Assembly: GCF_014195505.1 (NCBI RefSeq)
Contig: NZ_JACIBV010000001.1
Span: 7,440,001 to 7,504,000, forward strand
DNA: 64,000 nt
Source of the DNA: Nonomuraea dietziae
GTDB taxonomy: Bacteria; Actinomycetota; Actinomycetes; Streptosporangiales; Streptosporangiaceae
Reading direction: 5' to 3'
Of this stretch, positions 1 through 7,837 are shown one piece after another. The notes beneath the pieces were generated by a model. It was not told the origin of the DNA. It made no database searches and saw nothing but the letters and a program-made list of their open reading frames with translations. Within the stretch, counting starts at the first letter, position 1, and the number at the start of each line of letters is the position of its first letter. The translations under genes were made by a program, and so were the position numbers.

Positions 1-777
1 GTCCAGCCGGCGCGGACGGCCGACCGGCGCACGCTCCGACCACGACCTCAGCACCTCGATGTTGCCCTTGACCTGCCGGGGGAAGTCGCCGCCCAGCACC
101 ACCGCCTCGTCGGGCCGCACGCACACGTCGGCGTTGACCAGCTCGCCGAGCTCGCGCAGCTCCTTCAGCGTGAACTTGGCGTGCTCGGGACCGCGCCTGC
201 CGATCATGTGGATCGCCTTGACCTGGCTGTCGGCCAGCCTGGCCAGCACGTTGTCGGGCACGTCCGTGGAGCTCAGCTCCTCGGCGGTCTTGGCGAGCAC
301 CCGCACCACGTCGACCGCCACGTTGCCGACGCCGATCACCGCGACCTCGGGGCTGTCGAGGGTGAACCTGTCGGGCGAGACGTCGGGGTGGCCGCAGTAC
401 CAGTTCACGAAGTCCGTCGCGGCGACGCTGCCCACCAGGTCCTCGCCTGGGATGCCCATCCTCCTGTCGACCATCGCGCCCGTGCAGTAGACGACGGCGT
501 CGTAACAGGCCAGCAGGTCGTCGACCGACACCTCCGAGCCGAGCGTCACGCCGCCGAGAAAGCGCACCTGCGGCAGCTCCAGCACCCGCTGGAGGTAGTT
601 GGCGATCGACTTGATCGAGGTGTGGTCGGGCGCCACCCCGTATCGCACCAGCCCGTACGGTGTGGGCAGCCGTTCGAGCACGTCCACCTCGACGGGCCCT
701 GCCGACTGCTTCACCAGTGCCTCGGCCGTGTAGATACCGGCGGGACCCGATCCGACGACTGCCACGCGCAATGACAC
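1..777 (-). CDS. Ferredoxin/adrenodoxin-type NADP reductase (FprA-like), 3' end beyond window
   Basis: Flavoprotein that would pass electrons from NADPH to a ferredoxin. The 259 visible residues start at a GTG (775-777) and open with the FAD-binding sequence VAVVGSGPAGIYTAEAL. A second dinucleotide fold follows (VAVIGVGNVAVDVVRVLAK), then the family sequence RRGPEHAKFTLKELREL. These match the adrenodoxin reductase/FprA family, normally about 450 residues, so roughly the C-terminal 40% lies outside the window. It is the last visible gene of the minus-strand operon and starts 22 bp after the truncated AMP-binding gene. It probably serves a ferredoxin-dependent oxygenase or P450 (inference). Confidence 0.85.
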   Translation of the reverse strand, partial: MSLRVAVVGSGPAGIYTAEALVKQSAGPVEVDVLERLPTPYGLVRYGVAPDHTSIKSIANYLQRVLELPQVRFLGGVTLGSEVSVDDLLACYDAVVYCTGAMVDRRMGIPGEDLVGSVAATDFVNWYCGHPDVSPDRFTLDSPEVAVIGVGNVAVDVVRVLAKTAEELSSTDVPDNVLARLADSQVKAIHMIGRRGPEHAKFTLKELRELGELVNADVCVRPDEAVVLGGDFPRQVKGNIEVLRSWSERAPVGRPRRLD

Positions 778-798
778 GCTGCCTCCTCGGGGGCGACG

Positions 799-1989
799 CT
801 ATGTCCGTGATTGTGTACCCACTAGGTGCAGGCGGCCAAGGTCGTCGAGGAAACCCGTGTCGCCCGTCCTGACGAAACCGTCTCTCGCGAACACTCGTGC
901 GTCGCCGTCTCCGACGTACCCGCTCATGACCGCGTGAGACCTGAGCAGCACCTCCCCTTCCCGGCCCGCCAGCAGCGGGCGCCCGGCCTCGTCGCGGACG
1001 GACAGGTCCACGCCCGCGCGCGGCCTGCCGACGGTGAGCTCGGCGGCCTCCGGCGGATCGTCGGGACGGGTGCCGAGGCCGAGACCCGCCTCCGTGCACA
1101 GGTAGCGGTTGCAGACGGGCGCGCCGAAGCGCTCCCTGAGCCGTCTGATCAGGCCGGGGGCGGCGGGCCCTCCGCTGGAGAGCACCAGCTCGACCGAGGG
1201 CCACTCGGCTCGCGGCTCCAGCAGGGCGGCCAACTGCTCGGGCGTGCCCTGCAGGACGCGCAGCCGCTTGTCGCACACCAGCCGCAGCGCCGACTCGGGG
1301 TCCCAGCGCGGCAGCAGGTAGGTGGTCCTGCCGGTCTGCAGGATCACCGGCAGTCTCGTGGCGAAGGCCATGTGGCTCATCGGGTGCGACAGCAGCCGCG
1401 CGTCGCCCCTGCCCCACCTGACGCCGGCCCCGTGCGCCCTGATGGCCTCCAGCTGCCTTTCGCCGAAGAGCACCGCCTTGGGCGGGCCCGTCCTGCCGGA
1501 GGTGTGGGTGATCACGACGGGCCGCCCGGGATCGGGAGGCAGCGGAGGAGGAGGGGGCTCGTTCCTGGCGAGGGAGCCCAGCCAGGAGGCGGGTGGGGGC
1601 ACGCCGGGCGCGTCCGTGGTCATCCGCGGCGACGCCGGCAGGGCAACGACCTCGCGGCCGGGCAGCGAGGGGAGCAGACGAGGGGCGGTGACGACGAGAG
1701 CGGGATCGAGCCTGGTCAGCAGGCTGAGCCTGGCCTGGTGTCGCGCGTCGATCCCCGCCGTCACGGCGCCGATCTTGGCCGCGGCGAGGTAGCAGACGAC
1801 GAACTCGGGCCCGCCGGGCAGGACGAGGGCGACCACGTCGCCGACGCGCACGCCGCGATGGGCCAGTCCCGCGGCCACCCGATCGGACAGGTGGTCGAGA
1901 TCGGTGAACGACAGGCGGGAGGTGCCGGACTCGACCGCAGCGCGCGCCCCGAACCTGCGTGCGGCCTCTCCGGCCAGCAGGCGCAACAT
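799..1989 (-). CDS. AMP-binding (acyl-CoA synthetase-like) protein lacking the C-terminal lid domain
   Basis: Adenylate-forming enzyme of 396 residues. The P-loop is near residue 164 as THTSGRTGPPKA, where the usual TSGTTG has an Arg. The late motif VRTGDTGFLDDLGRLHLVG is at the very C-terminus. Family members continue about 100 residues past this point with the AMP-binding_C domain and its catalytic Lys; here a stop follows at once and the next gene starts 22 bp later, so the domain is absent rather than frameshifted. The start is ATG with AGGAG upstream. It may be inactive as a ligase, adenylate only, or work with a partner. Confidence 0.8.
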   Translation of the reverse strand: MLRLLAGEAARRFGARAAVESGTSRLSFTDLDHLSDRVAAGLAHRGVRVGDVVALVLPGGPEFVVCYLAAAKIGAVTAGIDARHQARLSLLTRLDPALVVTAPRLLPSLPGREVVALPASPRMTTDAPGVPPPASWLGSLARNEPPPPPLPPDPGRPVVITHTSGRTGPPKAVLFGERQLEAIRAHGAGVRWGRGDARLLSHPMSHMAFATRLPVILQTGRTTYLLPRWDPESALRLVCDKRLRVLQGTPEQLAALLEPRAEWPSVELVLSSGGPAAPGLIRRLRERFGAPVCNRYLCTEAGLGLGTRPDDPPEAAELTVGRPRAGVDLSVRDEAGRPLLAGREGEVLLRSHAVMSGYVGDGDARVFARDGFVRTGDTGFLDDLGRLHLVGTQSRT

Positions 1990-2021
1990 GGCTGGCTCCT
2001 GACGAAAGGCGCACTGTCTGT

Positions 2022-3483
2022 CTACCCGCCCCGCGCGGCCTCACGCAGGGCGTTCTTGTCGAGCTTGCCGTTGGCGTTCAGGGGGAGCTCCTCGACCACG
2101 CGCACGCGCAGCGGCACCTTGTAGTCGGACATGTTCGCCTTCGCCCACGCGCGCAGGCCCTCCTCGGTGACCTCGGCGCCCGCTCTCGGCACCACGAAGG
2201 CCCAGCCCGCCTCGCCCGAGCGCGCGTCGGGCATCCCTATCACCGCCGCCTGCGCCAGCGACCCCTCCCTGAGCAGCAGCGACTCGACCTCCGCGGGCGA
2301 GACGTTGAAGCCGTTGACGATGAACAGCTCCTTCTTCCTGTCGACGACGGACAGGTTGCCGGCCAGGTCGAGCAGGCCGATGTCGCCGGTGTGCAGCCAG
2401 CCGTCGCCGTCGATCACCTCGGCGGTCATGGCGGGTTCGCCCCAGTAGCCGCGCATGACGCCGTAGCCGCGCTGGAGGATCTCGCCCCGCTCGCCCCTCG
2501 GCACCTCCTTGCCCGCCGCGTCGACGATCTTGACCTCGATGCCGGGGACGGGACGTCCCGCCGAGCTCGCGATCACCTCGACCGGATCCTCCGCCCTGGT
2601 CATCGAGACGACCGTGCCCTCCATGAGGCCGTAGGCGTTGACCATGCGCTCCAGCCCCACCCGTTCGACCAGCCGGGTGACGAGAGAGGCGGGCACCGCC
2701 GCCGCCCCGCAGATGGCCACCCTGAGCGAGGAGACGTCGCGCGGACGCCTGTCGAGCTCGTCGAGGAGGCGGACGAAGAGGGTGGGCGGCCCCCGCCAGG
2801 ATGGTGATCCTGCCGTTCTCGATGAGGTCAATGAGGCCGTCGGGGGAGAAGGAGGCGACGGGCATCATCGTCGCGCCGCGTAACACACAGGCCAGCAGCC
2901 CCGCGTTCAGCCCGAAGCCGTGGGCGAAGGGCGCGATCACCGGGTACCTGTCGCCTTCGCGCAGGGTGACGATCTCCGCCCAGTCCCCGTAGCCCCGCAG
3001 GATCTGGGCATGGTCCAGCATGACGCCCTTGGGGGTGCCCGTCGTGCCGGAGGTCGACATGATCTCGCACAGGTCCTCGCCCCGTACGGCCAGCGCCCTC
3101 TCCTCGGCCTCCTCGACACTCGCCAGCGCGTGCCGTACGCCCTCGAAGGGCCGGACGGAGGGCAGACGCCGCTCGCTGACCAGCAGGCGGGCGCCCGTCC
3201 TGCCGGCCAGGTCGGCGGCCTCGAGCTCCTTGGCGCGGGCGGAGATCGGCACGAGCACCGCGCCCGCGTCCCAGACCCCGAAGGCGTTGACCACCCAGGA
3301 CAGGTCGTTGGGGCCCCAGATCGCGACCCTGTCGCCCGGACGGACGCCCTGCGCGATGAGCGCCCGCGCCACCGTCTGGGCCCGCTCCCGCAGGGAGGCC
3401 AGGTCGAAGTCGAGCGTGACGGCGGCGCGCGGAAGGCGCTCGGCCTGCTCCCGCAGCATCCGGGGGATCGTTTCCCACTGCAT
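2022..3483 (-). pseudogene. Acyl-CoA synthetase (FadD3-like), interrupted by a +1 frameshift
   Basis: Long-chain or steroid-type acyl-CoA ligase. The N-terminal part (from 3483, ATG with AGGAG) carries the P-loop MSTSGTTGTPKG and runs to ENGRITILAG. The rest, in another frame, begins GPPTLFVRLLDEL and contains YGLMEGT, GWLHTGDIG, DRKKELFIVNGFNVSP and the C-terminal NANGKLDK lysine. The two halves join exactly if one C is removed from the five-C run at 2790-2794, giving a normal protein of about 486 residues. All catalytic motifs are then present, so a sequencing error is as likely as real decay. Within a five-gene minus-strand operon. Confidence 0.8.
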
Positions 3484-3492
3484 GACGGGCTC

Positions 3493-4473
3493 CTAGACGA
3501 GAGCGCGGTCCCTGCCGAGGTGGTGGCCGCGATGGTCGGTGACGACGCCTGGGGTGGAGCTCTCCGCGGCGTCGGGGGAGATCTCCACGGCGATCGAGAT
3601 CGGCGTGAGCGCGGCGAGCGCCTGCTGGATGCGCGATCTCCACATAGGGTTCTTGACCAGGCTCTGCCTGGCGAAGGTCACGGTGAGCGCGGCGGCGTCG
3701 AGCGTGCCCTGCCTGCTGATCGCCAGCTCCCATCCCGACACGCCGTCGATCTTCGACAGCGCCTTCTCCATCCTGGGCAGCGACAGCCACACCCCGCGCA
3801 CCAGCACGTGCTCACCGACGGTGTGCGCGAGCCGTCCTTCGACCGTGACCTGCCCCGTGCGCAGGACGGCGTCGCCGTACGGGATGACCAGCTCGCCGCG
3901 CCCCTCGTCGATCATGGTGTCCTTGCCGATGGAGGCCAGCCCGAGCACGCCCTCGGCCAGCGGCGTCAGCGGCTCGCTCTCGGCCGGCCTCCACGCCAGC
4001 GCGCCGCCGGAGAACGGGCTGGAGTAGACCTCGCTGACCCGCGCCTCGAACTCCGAGGCCAGGTGGCCGAGGGTTCTCCTCGAGGCGATCTCGCCGGTCA
4101 ACACGATGTGCCGCAGGCCGAGGTCGAGAGGGTCCAGCAGGAACTCCAGGTGCAGCCTCGCCAGGAAGTCCATGGCGCCCGTGGGGGTGGCGACCAGCGT
4201 CGTGGCGCCCATCTCCTGGAGCGCGTGGTGCAGGCGCATCCTGCCGCGCGGCCCGACCGAGGCGGCGGCCTCGGCCACGGACGCGGCCGCCGACGCCCAC
4301 AGCCCGCCGACCGGCTCGGCCAGCGCCACCACCACCCTGTCGCCCTCGCCGACGCCCGCCTGCCGCAGCGCCTCGGCCGTCAGCTCGGGACGCAGGGGCA
4401 GGCCGCCCGTGAGGTTGAGCAGCCCGGTGGCGCTCCTGGTCGTCAGATCGTCGCGGGTCAGCCATCGGGTCAC
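3493..4473 (-). CDS. PaaK-like adenylate-forming protein, short and degenerate
   Basis: A 326-residue relative of phenylacetate-CoA ligase, normally about 430 residues. The middle and C-terminal parts resemble PaaK: LRQAGVGEGDRVVVALAEPVGGL, then TTLVATPTGAMDFL, then HIVLTGEIAS. The N-terminal 80 or so residues are missing and the usual Ser/Thr/Gly-rich nucleotide loop is reduced to LLNLTGGLPLRP. Starts with GTG at 4473 overlapping the stop of the LLM gene (GTGA), so the two are translationally coupled; fadD-like follows 9 bp after its stop. Function uncertain: possibly a non-canonical ligase or a substrate-binding relic. Confidence 0.65.
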   Translation of the reverse strand: MTRWLTRDDLTTRSATGLLNLTGGLPLRPELTAEALRQAGVGEGDRVVVALAEPVGGLWASAAASVAEAAASVGPRGRMRLHHALQEMGATTLVATPTGAMDFLARLHLEFLLDPLDLGLRHIVLTGEIASRRTLGHLASEFEARVSEVYSSPFSGGALAWRPAESEPLTPLAEGVLGLASIGKDTMIDEGRGELVIPYGDAVLRTGQVTVEGRLAHTVGEHVLVRGVWLSLPRMEKALSKIDGVSGWELAISRQGTLDAAALTVTFARQSLVKNPMWRSRIQQALAALTPISIAVEISPDAAESSTPGVVTDHRGHHLGRDRALV

Positions 4474-5516
4474 TGCATCACCTCGGTCATGAAGAGGTTC
4501 ATGGAGTCGCAGACCAGGTCGTGGGCGAGCCCGCCCACCTGGCACTGCAGGATCAGGTCCGTCGCGCCCGCCTCGGTGATACGGGCCACCGCCTTGCGCG
4601 AGCCCTCCACGTCGTCCACGACGACCATCAGGTGCTCGCGCAGCGTGGCCATGGCCTCCTCCGGCGGCATCCCCGCGGCGAGCTGGCCGAGCACGCGGTG
4701 GGTGGCGTGGCGGGCGTCGTAGTAGTCGGGCGGGGTGACCAGGTTGACCTGGCGGCGGATGTACCAGAGGACCGCGTCGGCGGCCTCGTCCCTGGCCTGC
4801 CCGACGTACCAGGGGATCATCAGCGCGACGCGGCGGGTGGCGGGGTCGAAGCCGTTGTCGGCCAGGCACTGCTTGTAGCCGGCGATGTCCTCGGCCACGT
4901 CGTCGATGCCCTTGAGCATGGTCATGCCGAGCAGGTTGTAGCCGTGCCTGGCGGCGGCCAGGTAGCCCTCGAGAGAGGTCGAGGCGACCCAGACGGGTGG
5001 GTGCGGCACCTGCGTGGGACGCGGGTAGACGGCCACGTCGGGGATCTCGAAGAACTCGTTCGACCTGCTGACCGGCTCGCCGTCGGCGCGCCAGATCTCC
5101 AGCGTCGCCTCCAGGCTGTCCTCCCAGATCTGGCGGGACTTCTCGAACGGGCGCTGGAAGGCCTGGTACTCCAGGGGGGAGGCGCCGCGGCCGGTGCCGA
5201 ACTCCACCCTGCCGCCGCTCAGCACGTCGAGGGTGGCCACCCGCTCGGCCGTCCGGATCGGGGACTGGAAGGGCAGCAGCACCACGCCAAGACCCAGGTG
5301 AATGCGGCTGGTGCGCTGGGAGATCGCGGCCAGGACGAGGTCGGGCGCCGAGGAGTGGGAGAAGCCGCGGGTGAAGTGGTGCTCGACGAACCACGCGGTG
5401 TCGAAGCCCAGCCGGTCGCCGAGGACGACCTGGTCGATCACGTTCTGGAACGCCTGCCGTTCGACCTCGCGGGTCCTGCCGCGGACCTCCAGCTCGTATC
5501 CCAGGCTGATCCGCAT
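4470..5516 (-). CDS. LLM-class flavin-dependent oxidoreductase
   Basis: Luciferase-like monooxygenase, 348 residues, the usual length. It would use reduced flavin (FMNH2 or F420H2) and O2 on an unknown substrate. Visible family sequences are FDTAWFVEHHFTRGFSHSSAPDL and LDVLSGGRVEFGTGRGASP near residues 45-125. The start is ATG at 5516, preceded by GGGAGG; an upstream in-frame start exists but lacks a ribosome site. First gene of the operon that continues through three ligase-type genes to the FprA-like reductase. A palindromic operator lies 18 bp upstream, so repression by a TetR-type acyl-CoA-responsive regulator is plausible. Confidence 0.85.
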   Translation of the reverse strand: MRISLGYELEVRGRTREVERQAFQNVIDQVVLGDRLGFDTAWFVEHHFTRGFSHSSAPDLVLAAISQRTSRIHLGLGVVLLPFQSPIRTAERVATLDVLSGGRVEFGTGRGASPLEYQAFQRPFEKSRQIWEDSLEATLEIWRADGEPVSRSNEFFEIPDVAVYPRPTQVPHPPVWVASTSLEGYLAAARHGYNLLGMTMLKGIDDVAEDIAGYKQCLADNGFDPATRRVALMIPWYVGQARDEAADAVLWYIRRQVNLVTPPDYYDARHATHRVLGQLAAGMPPEEAMATLREHLMVVVDDVEGSRKAVARITEAGATDLILQCQVGGLAHDLVCDSMNLFMTEVMQ

Positions 5517-5534
5517 CCACGCCTCCCGTTGATA

Positions 5535-5554
5535 AACCAAGCGCTCGCTTGGTT
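5535..5554. promoter_or_regulatory. Palindromic operator upstream of the LLM/ligase operon
   Basis: AACCAAGCGCTCGCTTGGTT matches its reverse complement except at the central pair (9 of 10 bp per arm). It lies 18 bp before the LLM start codon, where a repressor could block transcription. Size and symmetry suit a TetR-family dimer. A related element with the same left arm occurs at the acyl-CoA dehydrogenase promoter (7057-7076). No regulator gene for it is in the window. Confidence 0.6.
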
Positions 5555-5676
5555 GAGCGTATCAGGCCATACCGACTTGCGGGAAGGGCGCGGGGAGATC
5601 AGAGTGAGTGTCCGTGAGCGCGGAGAAGCGGCGAAAGCAGGGGCTGAGGCGGCCGAAAGATGGCACGCTCGCAGAC

Positions 5677-6126
5677 ATGAGATTGCGTCGCGCCAGGGAG
5701 GCTCAGGACGAGCCGGTGCCGGCCAGCGCCCGCAGGTTCGAGGCGTTCGGCAGGGTGATGGCCGCGCTGGCGAGCGAGGCGGAGTTCATCGAGTCCTGCC
5801 GCGACCTCACCTGGTGGCGAGGGGCCGACCACAGCTGGCACATCTCGTGGCGCGACGGGCCCTACGCCTCCGAGGTGGTCACGCTGCTGGCCAGGCAGGT
5901 GCGCGAGCCGGGTCTCGACGCGGGCCTGGTCACCGTCGCAGGGTCGTGCAGCCCCTCCTCCGCGGTGCTCGACGTGATGGGGGTGCGCTTCGAGCTGCTG
6001 GCCATCGACCCGATGGGAAGGGCCAGGGTCGGCACGAGGCCCGGCTTCTGGCGCCTGGCCGAGGCGCTCGACACCACGCGCCGCACCAACGCCAGGCAGC
6101 CGTGGGAGGAACTGCTCGGCGGTTAG
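5677..6126 (+). CDS. Hypothetical protein
   Basis: 149-residue protein of unknown function, not recognised. Start taken at ATG 5677 (MRLRRAREAQDEP), since the frame upstream has no ribosome-binding site and low-complexity content. It is hydrophilic with no signal peptide or membrane segment; Trp-rich core sequences are LTWWRGADHSWHISWRDGP and RPGFWRLAEAL. Its last four bases overlap the end of the convergent acyl-CoA dehydrogenase gene. Probably a standalone cytoplasmic protein. Confidence 0.6.
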   Translation: MRLRRAREAQDEPVPASARRFEAFGRVMAALASEAEFIESCRDLTWWRGADHSWHISWRDGPYASEVVTLLARQVREPGLDAGLVTVAGSCSPSSAVLDVMGVRFELLAIDPMGRARVGTRPGFWRLAEALDTTRRTNARQPWEELLGG

Positions 6127-7043
6127 CCGATCTCCAGGCGCGCCCTGTGCGAGCGGGGCGGGCCGAACAGCCGCGCGTCCGAGGTGGCCCGCTTGAAGTA
6201 GCGGTGCGCCTCGTGCTCCCAGGTGATGCCGATGCCGCCGTGGATCTGGATGCTGTCGCCCGCCGCCTTCAGATAGGCCTCGCCGCAGTAGGAGCCGGCG
6301 ATCGCCGCGGCCTGCGCCGAGGGGTCGCCGACCGCTCCCCACACCGCCGACCTGGCCGACTCCACCACCACCAGCAGCTCGGCCAGCCTGTGCTTGATCG
6401 CCTGGAAGGAGCCGATCGGCCTGCCGAACTGGTGGCGCAGCCTGGCGTGGGCGGTGGCCGCCTCCAGGCACCTGGCCGCGCCGCCCACCTGCTCGGCGGC
6501 CAGTGCGATCACCGCCAGGTCGCGGACCCGCTCCCAGGCGGCGCCGTCTCCCGCGTGCCGCGCCACGGCCCCGTCGAAACTCAGCGCGGTGAGCGGACGG
6601 CTGGCGTCCATCGTCTCGTACGGCACGCGCGCCGAAGGCTCGGCCGCCACCAGCGACCCGCCGACGTAGAGGAGGACCGCCTCGGCGTCCAGCACGTAGG
6701 GGGCCGAGCCGGTCAGGCGGTCGCCGTCCAGGACGCAGGAGTGCTCGCCCGGCAGGACGACGGTCGCGGTGAGCGCGCCCTCGGCGATGGCCCCGAGCAG
6801 TTCGGGGTCGTCGGTCGCGGCCGTCGCCATGACGGCGGTCTGGAGAAAGGGGTGAGGCGACAGCGCCCTGCCGATCTCCTCGGCCACGACGGCCAGTTCG
6901 GAAAGGCCGCAGCCGGCTCCGCCGTACCTCTCGTCGACCGCCAGGCCCGCGACTCCGAGTTCTCCCGAGAAACGCGCCCACGACGCGGCCGGATGGGCGG
7001 CGAGAAAGGACCTCACGACGGTCCGCAGCTCGGAGAGGCTCAC
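6123..7043 (-). CDS. Acyl-CoA dehydrogenase (short FadE-type)
   Basis: FAD-dependent alpha,beta-dehydrogenation of an acyl-CoA. 306 residues, shorter than the usual 380, with a trimmed N-terminal helical domain. FAD/interface motifs are RHQFGRPIGSFQAIKH (about 203-218) and QIHGGIGITWEHEAHRYFKRA (about 266-286). This short, divergent type resembles one subunit of the alpha2beta2 ACADs of actinobacterial steroid side-chain catabolism, but no second subunit is visible. GTG start at 7043. It has its own promoter with an element related to the LLM-operon operator, suggesting co-regulation. Confidence 0.85.
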   Translation of the reverse strand: MSLSELRTVVRSFLAAHPAASWARFSGELGVAGLAVDERYGGAGCGLSELAVVAEEIGRALSPHPFLQTAVMATAATDDPELLGAIAEGALTATVVLPGEHSCVLDGDRLTGSAPYVLDAEAVLLYVGGSLVAAEPSARVPYETMDASRPLTALSFDGAVARHAGDGAAWERVRDLAVIALAAEQVGGAARCLEAATAHARLRHQFGRPIGSFQAIKHRLAELLVVVESARSAVWGAVGDPSAQAAAIAGSYCGEAYLKAAGDSIQIHGGIGITWEHEAHRYFKRATSDARLFGPPRSHRARLEIG

Positions 7044-7056
7044 GACCGACGATGCT

Positions 7057-7076
7057 AACCAAGCGATTGCTCAAGT
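7057..7076. promoter_or_regulatory. Second copy of the TetR-like operator, at the acyl-CoA dehydrogenase promoter
   Basis: AACCAAGCGATTGCTCAAGT shares the complete left half AACCAAGCG and the AGCGNNNGCT core of the element at 5535-5554, but the right arm is degenerate. It lies 13 bp upstream of the acyl-CoA dehydrogenase GTG. Probably a weaker site for the same regulator (inference from similarity and position). Confidence 0.45.
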
Positions 7077-7094
7077 AGCCAGCCTGACTGGGGG

Positions 7095-7123
7095 TTGACC
7101 GAAATTTACTTTTCCTGTATGTG
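7095..7123 (+). promoter_or_regulatory. Sigma-70-type promoter for the membrane protein gene at 7145
   Basis: -35 TTGACC (7095-7100), 17-bp spacer, -10 TATGTG (7118-7123), placing a start near 7130, 15 bp before the ATG at 7145. The spacer is AT-rich compared with its surroundings. No ribosome-binding site is visible. Confidence 0.5.
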
Positions 7124-7144
7124 CACATAGTCTGATTAGCGAAT

Positions 7145-7780
7145 ATGGAGAAGATTGCTATCGAGTATGCCGATTTCGCCGAATATGATCGGCGACAGCG
7201 CGGCATCCAACGTCACGTGCTGGCCGCCTTCCTCGGGGGACTGGTCGTCGGCCTCGTCGGTGTGGCCGCGTCCGAACTCCCCACGGACGTCCACTACGAC
7301 CCCTACATCTACCTCGCGCTGGCCGTGGCCGTCGGCGCGACGGCGTCGGGCATCGGCTGGGCGCTGCTGACCACCTTCCTCGCCTCCGCCTCCACCGTGG
7401 TGGCCGCCATGGGCGGCAGCGCGCTGCGCGGCGACCTGAACTTCGAGGCCATCGGCGGCACCAGCTCGGGGTTGAACCTGGTCGTCGGCCAGCTCGTCGC
7501 CCTCGGACTGCTGGCCTACGTCAGCAGGAGGCTCGACGGCTGGGGCGATCTGGGCGCGGGCGTCGTCTCGGGCCTGCTGCTCGCCGACGTCATCGACAGG
7601 GCCACCCCCGGCGGCATCGACTGGGAACCCGCCTTCTGGCCGGTCGCCGCCGTCGCCGTCACCCTCCTCTCCGTCTTCGTGATCTTTCTCCTCAGGCGGA
7701 CCACGGCGGGCAGGGTCAGGGCCGCCGCCGTCGCGGCCGTGGTCGCGGGGCTGCTCACGCTCGCGCTCCACGCCCTGTGA
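7145..7780 (+). CDS. Hypothetical integral membrane protein
   Basis: 211 residues with about five or six hydrophobic segments: around residues 24-45, 55-80, 90-105, 115-130, 160-180 and a C-terminal one ending ALHAL. A hydrophilic N-terminal stretch (MEKIAIEYADFAEYDRRQRG) would be cytoplasmic. No domain recognised. Preceded by a clear promoter and followed 58 bp later by proS, which has its own TAGCCT box, so it is probably monocistronic. Function unknown. Confidence 0.7.
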   Translation: MEKIAIEYADFAEYDRRQRGIQRHVLAAFLGGLVVGLVGVAASELPTDVHYDPYIYLALAVAVGATASGIGWALLTTFLASASTVVAAMGGSALRGDLNFEAIGGTSSGLNLVVGQLVALGLLAYVSRRLDGWGDLGAGVVSGLLLADVIDRATPGGIDWEPAFWPVAAVAVTLLSVFVIFLLRRTTAGRVRAAAVAAVVAGLLTLALHAL

Positions 7781-7837
7781 CCGGGGAAAGTCGGTAGCCT
7801 GTATGTCCTCACATCCGGGCCCTAACTAGGAGTAGCC

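Noticed and set aside
5535..5554. KstR2-type operator
   Set aside because: The half-sites CAAG/CTTG are present but the spacer is 6 bp instead of 2, so a KstR2 site is not supported; a general TetR-type site is kept.
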